Of a stretch of 35,448 nucleotides of DNA, positions 34,196 to 35,448 are shown one piece after another (position 1 is the stretch's first letter; every line of letters starts with the position of its first letter). Below the pieces are notes generated by a model. It did no database searches. It was not told the origin of the DNA and saw only the letters and a program-made list of their open reading frames with translations. Source of the stretch: Shewanella waksmanii ATCC BAA-643 (lineage in GTDB: Bacteria > Pseudomonadota > Gammaproteobacteria > Enterobacterales > Shewanellaceae); the NCBI RefSeq assembly GCF_000518805.1, contig NZ_JAEH01000051.1:1-35448 (forward strand), written 5' to 3'. The position numbers and the translations under genes are program-made.

Positions 34196-34476
34196 GCAAA
34201 ACATTACTAGCTTTAGCTAAATCCTTTTCAAAAGAAAGGCTTACTGCTGATGAGTTTGTCAATGCATATATTGAGCTTTGGAAGTTTGAAGGTTCAAGCG
34301 GAATTATACTTAAAGACGAGGATCAACTTAGTGAATGCCTTTCTACTATTTTCTGCCTTGCCGATGCTTACTCCCCTAAGGACAGAGCTGCGTATGAATT
34401 AGACGAAAATCAACTTAAAGACAAAGTGACTGAAGAAATTATAAATTTGTCAAACAAAAATACTCAACAATTATAA
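34192..34476 (+). CDS. Colicin D-type immunity protein (ImmD-like)
   Basis: A 94-residue acidic, all-helical cytosolic protein. It begins MSKTLLALAKSFSKERLTAD and later reads SPKDRAAYELDENQLKDKV. From memory this follows the ImmD pattern (RANYEIDDNGLKVEV in the colicin D immunity protein) in length, order and acidity. ImmD blocks colicin D by mimicking the tRNA and covering the active site. The gene overlaps the toxin stop by 4 bp (ATGA), which ties immunity synthesis to toxin translation. No signal peptide, so it guards the cytosol, where the tRNA targets are. The similarity is seen by eye and was not measured. Confidence 0.82.
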   Translation: MSKTLLALAKSFSKERLTADEFVNAYIELWKFEGSSGIILKDEDQLSECLSTIFCLADAYSPKDRAAYELDENQLKDKVTEEIINLSNKNTQQL

Positions 34477-34632
34477 TTGTTACTCTAATAGGTTATACCG
34501 GGTCATGCTTACTGTATCCAATTAATCTGATATGAAAGCTTTGCTTAGTATGAAATTATCAATTAGTCTCAATACACAAGAGTTATGCTCCTTTCTGGGG
34601 TATAAGTAAAAGGAAGGTGGGTGTATCCTGCT

Positions 34633-34662
34633 AAGAGCCAACATTTTTGTTGGCTCTTATTT
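34633..34662 (+). terminator. Rho-independent terminator after the toxin unit
   Basis: Perfect arms AAGAGCCAAC (34633-34642) and GTTGGCTCTT (34649-34658) with a 6-nt loop, followed by ATTTT. It lies about 155 bp after the immunity gene; no other gene is near on this strand. Confidence 0.85.
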
Positions 34663-34779
34663 TGTGTCAACGGTTATGACCGATGCGAGGACAGTGCTTT
34701 TTACGATCCCTTTTGTAGTAATGGTTTTAATAAGTATTTGCTTGCTCGAGTTATTTTCAAATCTGGTGTAATAATTCAT

Positions 34780-34849
34780 CGCTTAAGCAATACCCTTCAT
34801 TCAACATAATCGTCGCTACGTTTTGTTGCCCATTAAAGGGCGTTAGCGC
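34780..34849 (+). other. Degenerate attC-like hairpin
   Basis: The arms CGCTTAAGCAATACCCTTCATTCAACATAA and its downstream partner, TTTTGTTGCCC then ATTAAAGGGCGTTAGCG, pair over most of their length with bulges. The loop contains TCGCTACG, as in the attC at 1039-1110. The right arm has the GCGTTAGC end of that site. The left R box (TTAAG in place of YAAC) is damaged. The size (70 bp) fits attC. It may be a decayed site or chance. Confidence 0.35.
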
Positions 34850-34965
34850 ATATCTTATTGCTATACTTTCACTAGTGGCGGTCGTTGCTTTCAAAGCTCA
34901 AGCTCTAACCAATTTCTGTCCAATAACAATTTTACTTCTTACCACCCCAAATTATACCAATAAGG

Positions 34966-35032
34966 CAAAATCGAAGAGACACATAACCCAGTGCAGATGC
35001 GGCTGAGGGTATCGAAAACATGGATGTTTTCG
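34966..35032 (-). repeat. Inverted copy of the module B/C junction
   Basis: Read on the minus strand it gives GAAAACATCCATGTTTTC, then CAGCCGCATCTGCACTGGGT and CTCTTCGATTTT. This parallels 32924-32992, where a GATGACATCCCTGTCATC palindrome is followed by CAGCCGCATCTGCACTAGGT and CTCTTCGATTTA. The palindrome is kept although its bases changed, as expected if the hairpin matters. Opposite orientation to the array. Confidence 0.78.
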
Positions 35033-35448
35033 TTAAGCGGCCATGGATGGCGCAAACAACGTCCCTGTTTAAAAGCCAGTTCGGCATCCAAGCCTCTCGC
35101 TCATAAGCCCAGTCGCTGATGCGACTATTCACCGTCCCGAAAAAGCATCTGCACATATATGGACCCATCCGGTTTGCAAGACATTTGATTATTAATTATG
35201 AAAGAGTTCATTGCACCCATATATTCGGCCTGTTCATGAGGGAACCCTCTGGCCCTGATGGATATTTGCTTCTACTTTCCTTAATCATCCCCGCGGTGTC
35301 TTGAGCACCTATGTGCAGAGCAGGTTTTAAGTAGAACAGTCTGACTGTTTCATCATCAAATCAATTGTCTTAGCAACTGGGTGGTTAGTTAAATTATTAA
35401 ACCTCGTTTATCCCGTCAGATACTTCGCGAACTTTACATTGCCACCTG

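Larger units (their letters stand above)
34477..35448. other. Gene-poor region downstream of the toxin unit
   Basis: Nearly 1 kb with no supported gene. Short open frames (34621-34809, 34932-35168 minus, 35119-35304) lack ribosome binding sites and recognisable protein sequence, and one runs through the inverted repeat copy. The region holds a terminator, the attC-like hairpin and the repeat copy. The last 250 bp carry nothing I can name. Confidence 0.6.

Noticed and set aside
34539..34610. 25-codon frame (ATG AAA GCT) after the immunity gene
   Set aside because: No Shine-Dalgarno sequence and no feature beyond an open frame.
34932..35168. 78-codon minus-strand frame
   Set aside because: It runs through the inverted repeat copy and lacks a ribosome binding site.

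Overview
The window looks like chromosomal DNA of a marine gammaproteobacterium, most likely Shewanella or a close relative. Indicators are the purEK pair, a PhoP/PhoQ-like system with a PepSY partner, a GlyGly-CTERM surface protein, a tricorn-like protease, several F-terminated outer-membrane barrels and a moderate GC content. The species assignment is inference from gene style; no search was run.

Layout. 1-1110: an accessory scar. The end of an IS3-family element has cut off the N-terminal part of an OLD-family ATPase/TOPRIM nuclease gene, and that gene ends inside a well-formed integron attC site. 1312-5198: short plus-strand genes (small membrane proteins, a glutathione S-transferase, a YbjQ-family protein, a nitroreductase). 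5317-12300: mostly minus-strand secreted or envelope genes (a metzincin-like protease with its neighbour, an M20 amidohydrolase, an outer-membrane barrel, a GlyGly-CTERM protein). 12301-16577: a PepSY / PhoP-like / PhoQ-like / DUF3300 block. 16654-22473: an NhaC-type antiporter, an AraC regulator, and a tightly coupled HlyD / DUF2955 / barrel operon. 22748-28799: a tricorn-like protease, an ECF sigma factor with a probable anti-sigma factor, and a periplasmic binding protein. 29274-30906: purE and purK. 31053-32485: a Tiki/ChaN-like secreted protein and a VOC protein. 32486-35448: a repeat-rich, AT-rich accessory region.

Two things stand out. First, three matching 17-bp direct-repeat sites with the 11-bp period of PhoP boxes lie upstream of the GlyGly-CTERM gene, the pepSY-phoPQ operon and the DUF3300 gene. 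This suggests a local PhoP regulon for the envelope. Second, at 33220-34476 there is a compact three-gene unit: a small secreted protein, a short protein with a Sec signal and a colicin D-like tRNase C-terminus, and an ImmD-like immunity protein. The toxin has none of the receptor-binding or translocation architecture of a colicin. The unit lies between a tandem repeat cluster and an inverted copy of part of it, and a degenerate attC-like hairpin follows it. It is the best candidate for an undescribed system in the window.

Limits: all family calls come from reading motifs. Starts were chosen by Shine-Dalgarno spacing and signal peptides. No homology search, structure prediction or folding calculation was done.
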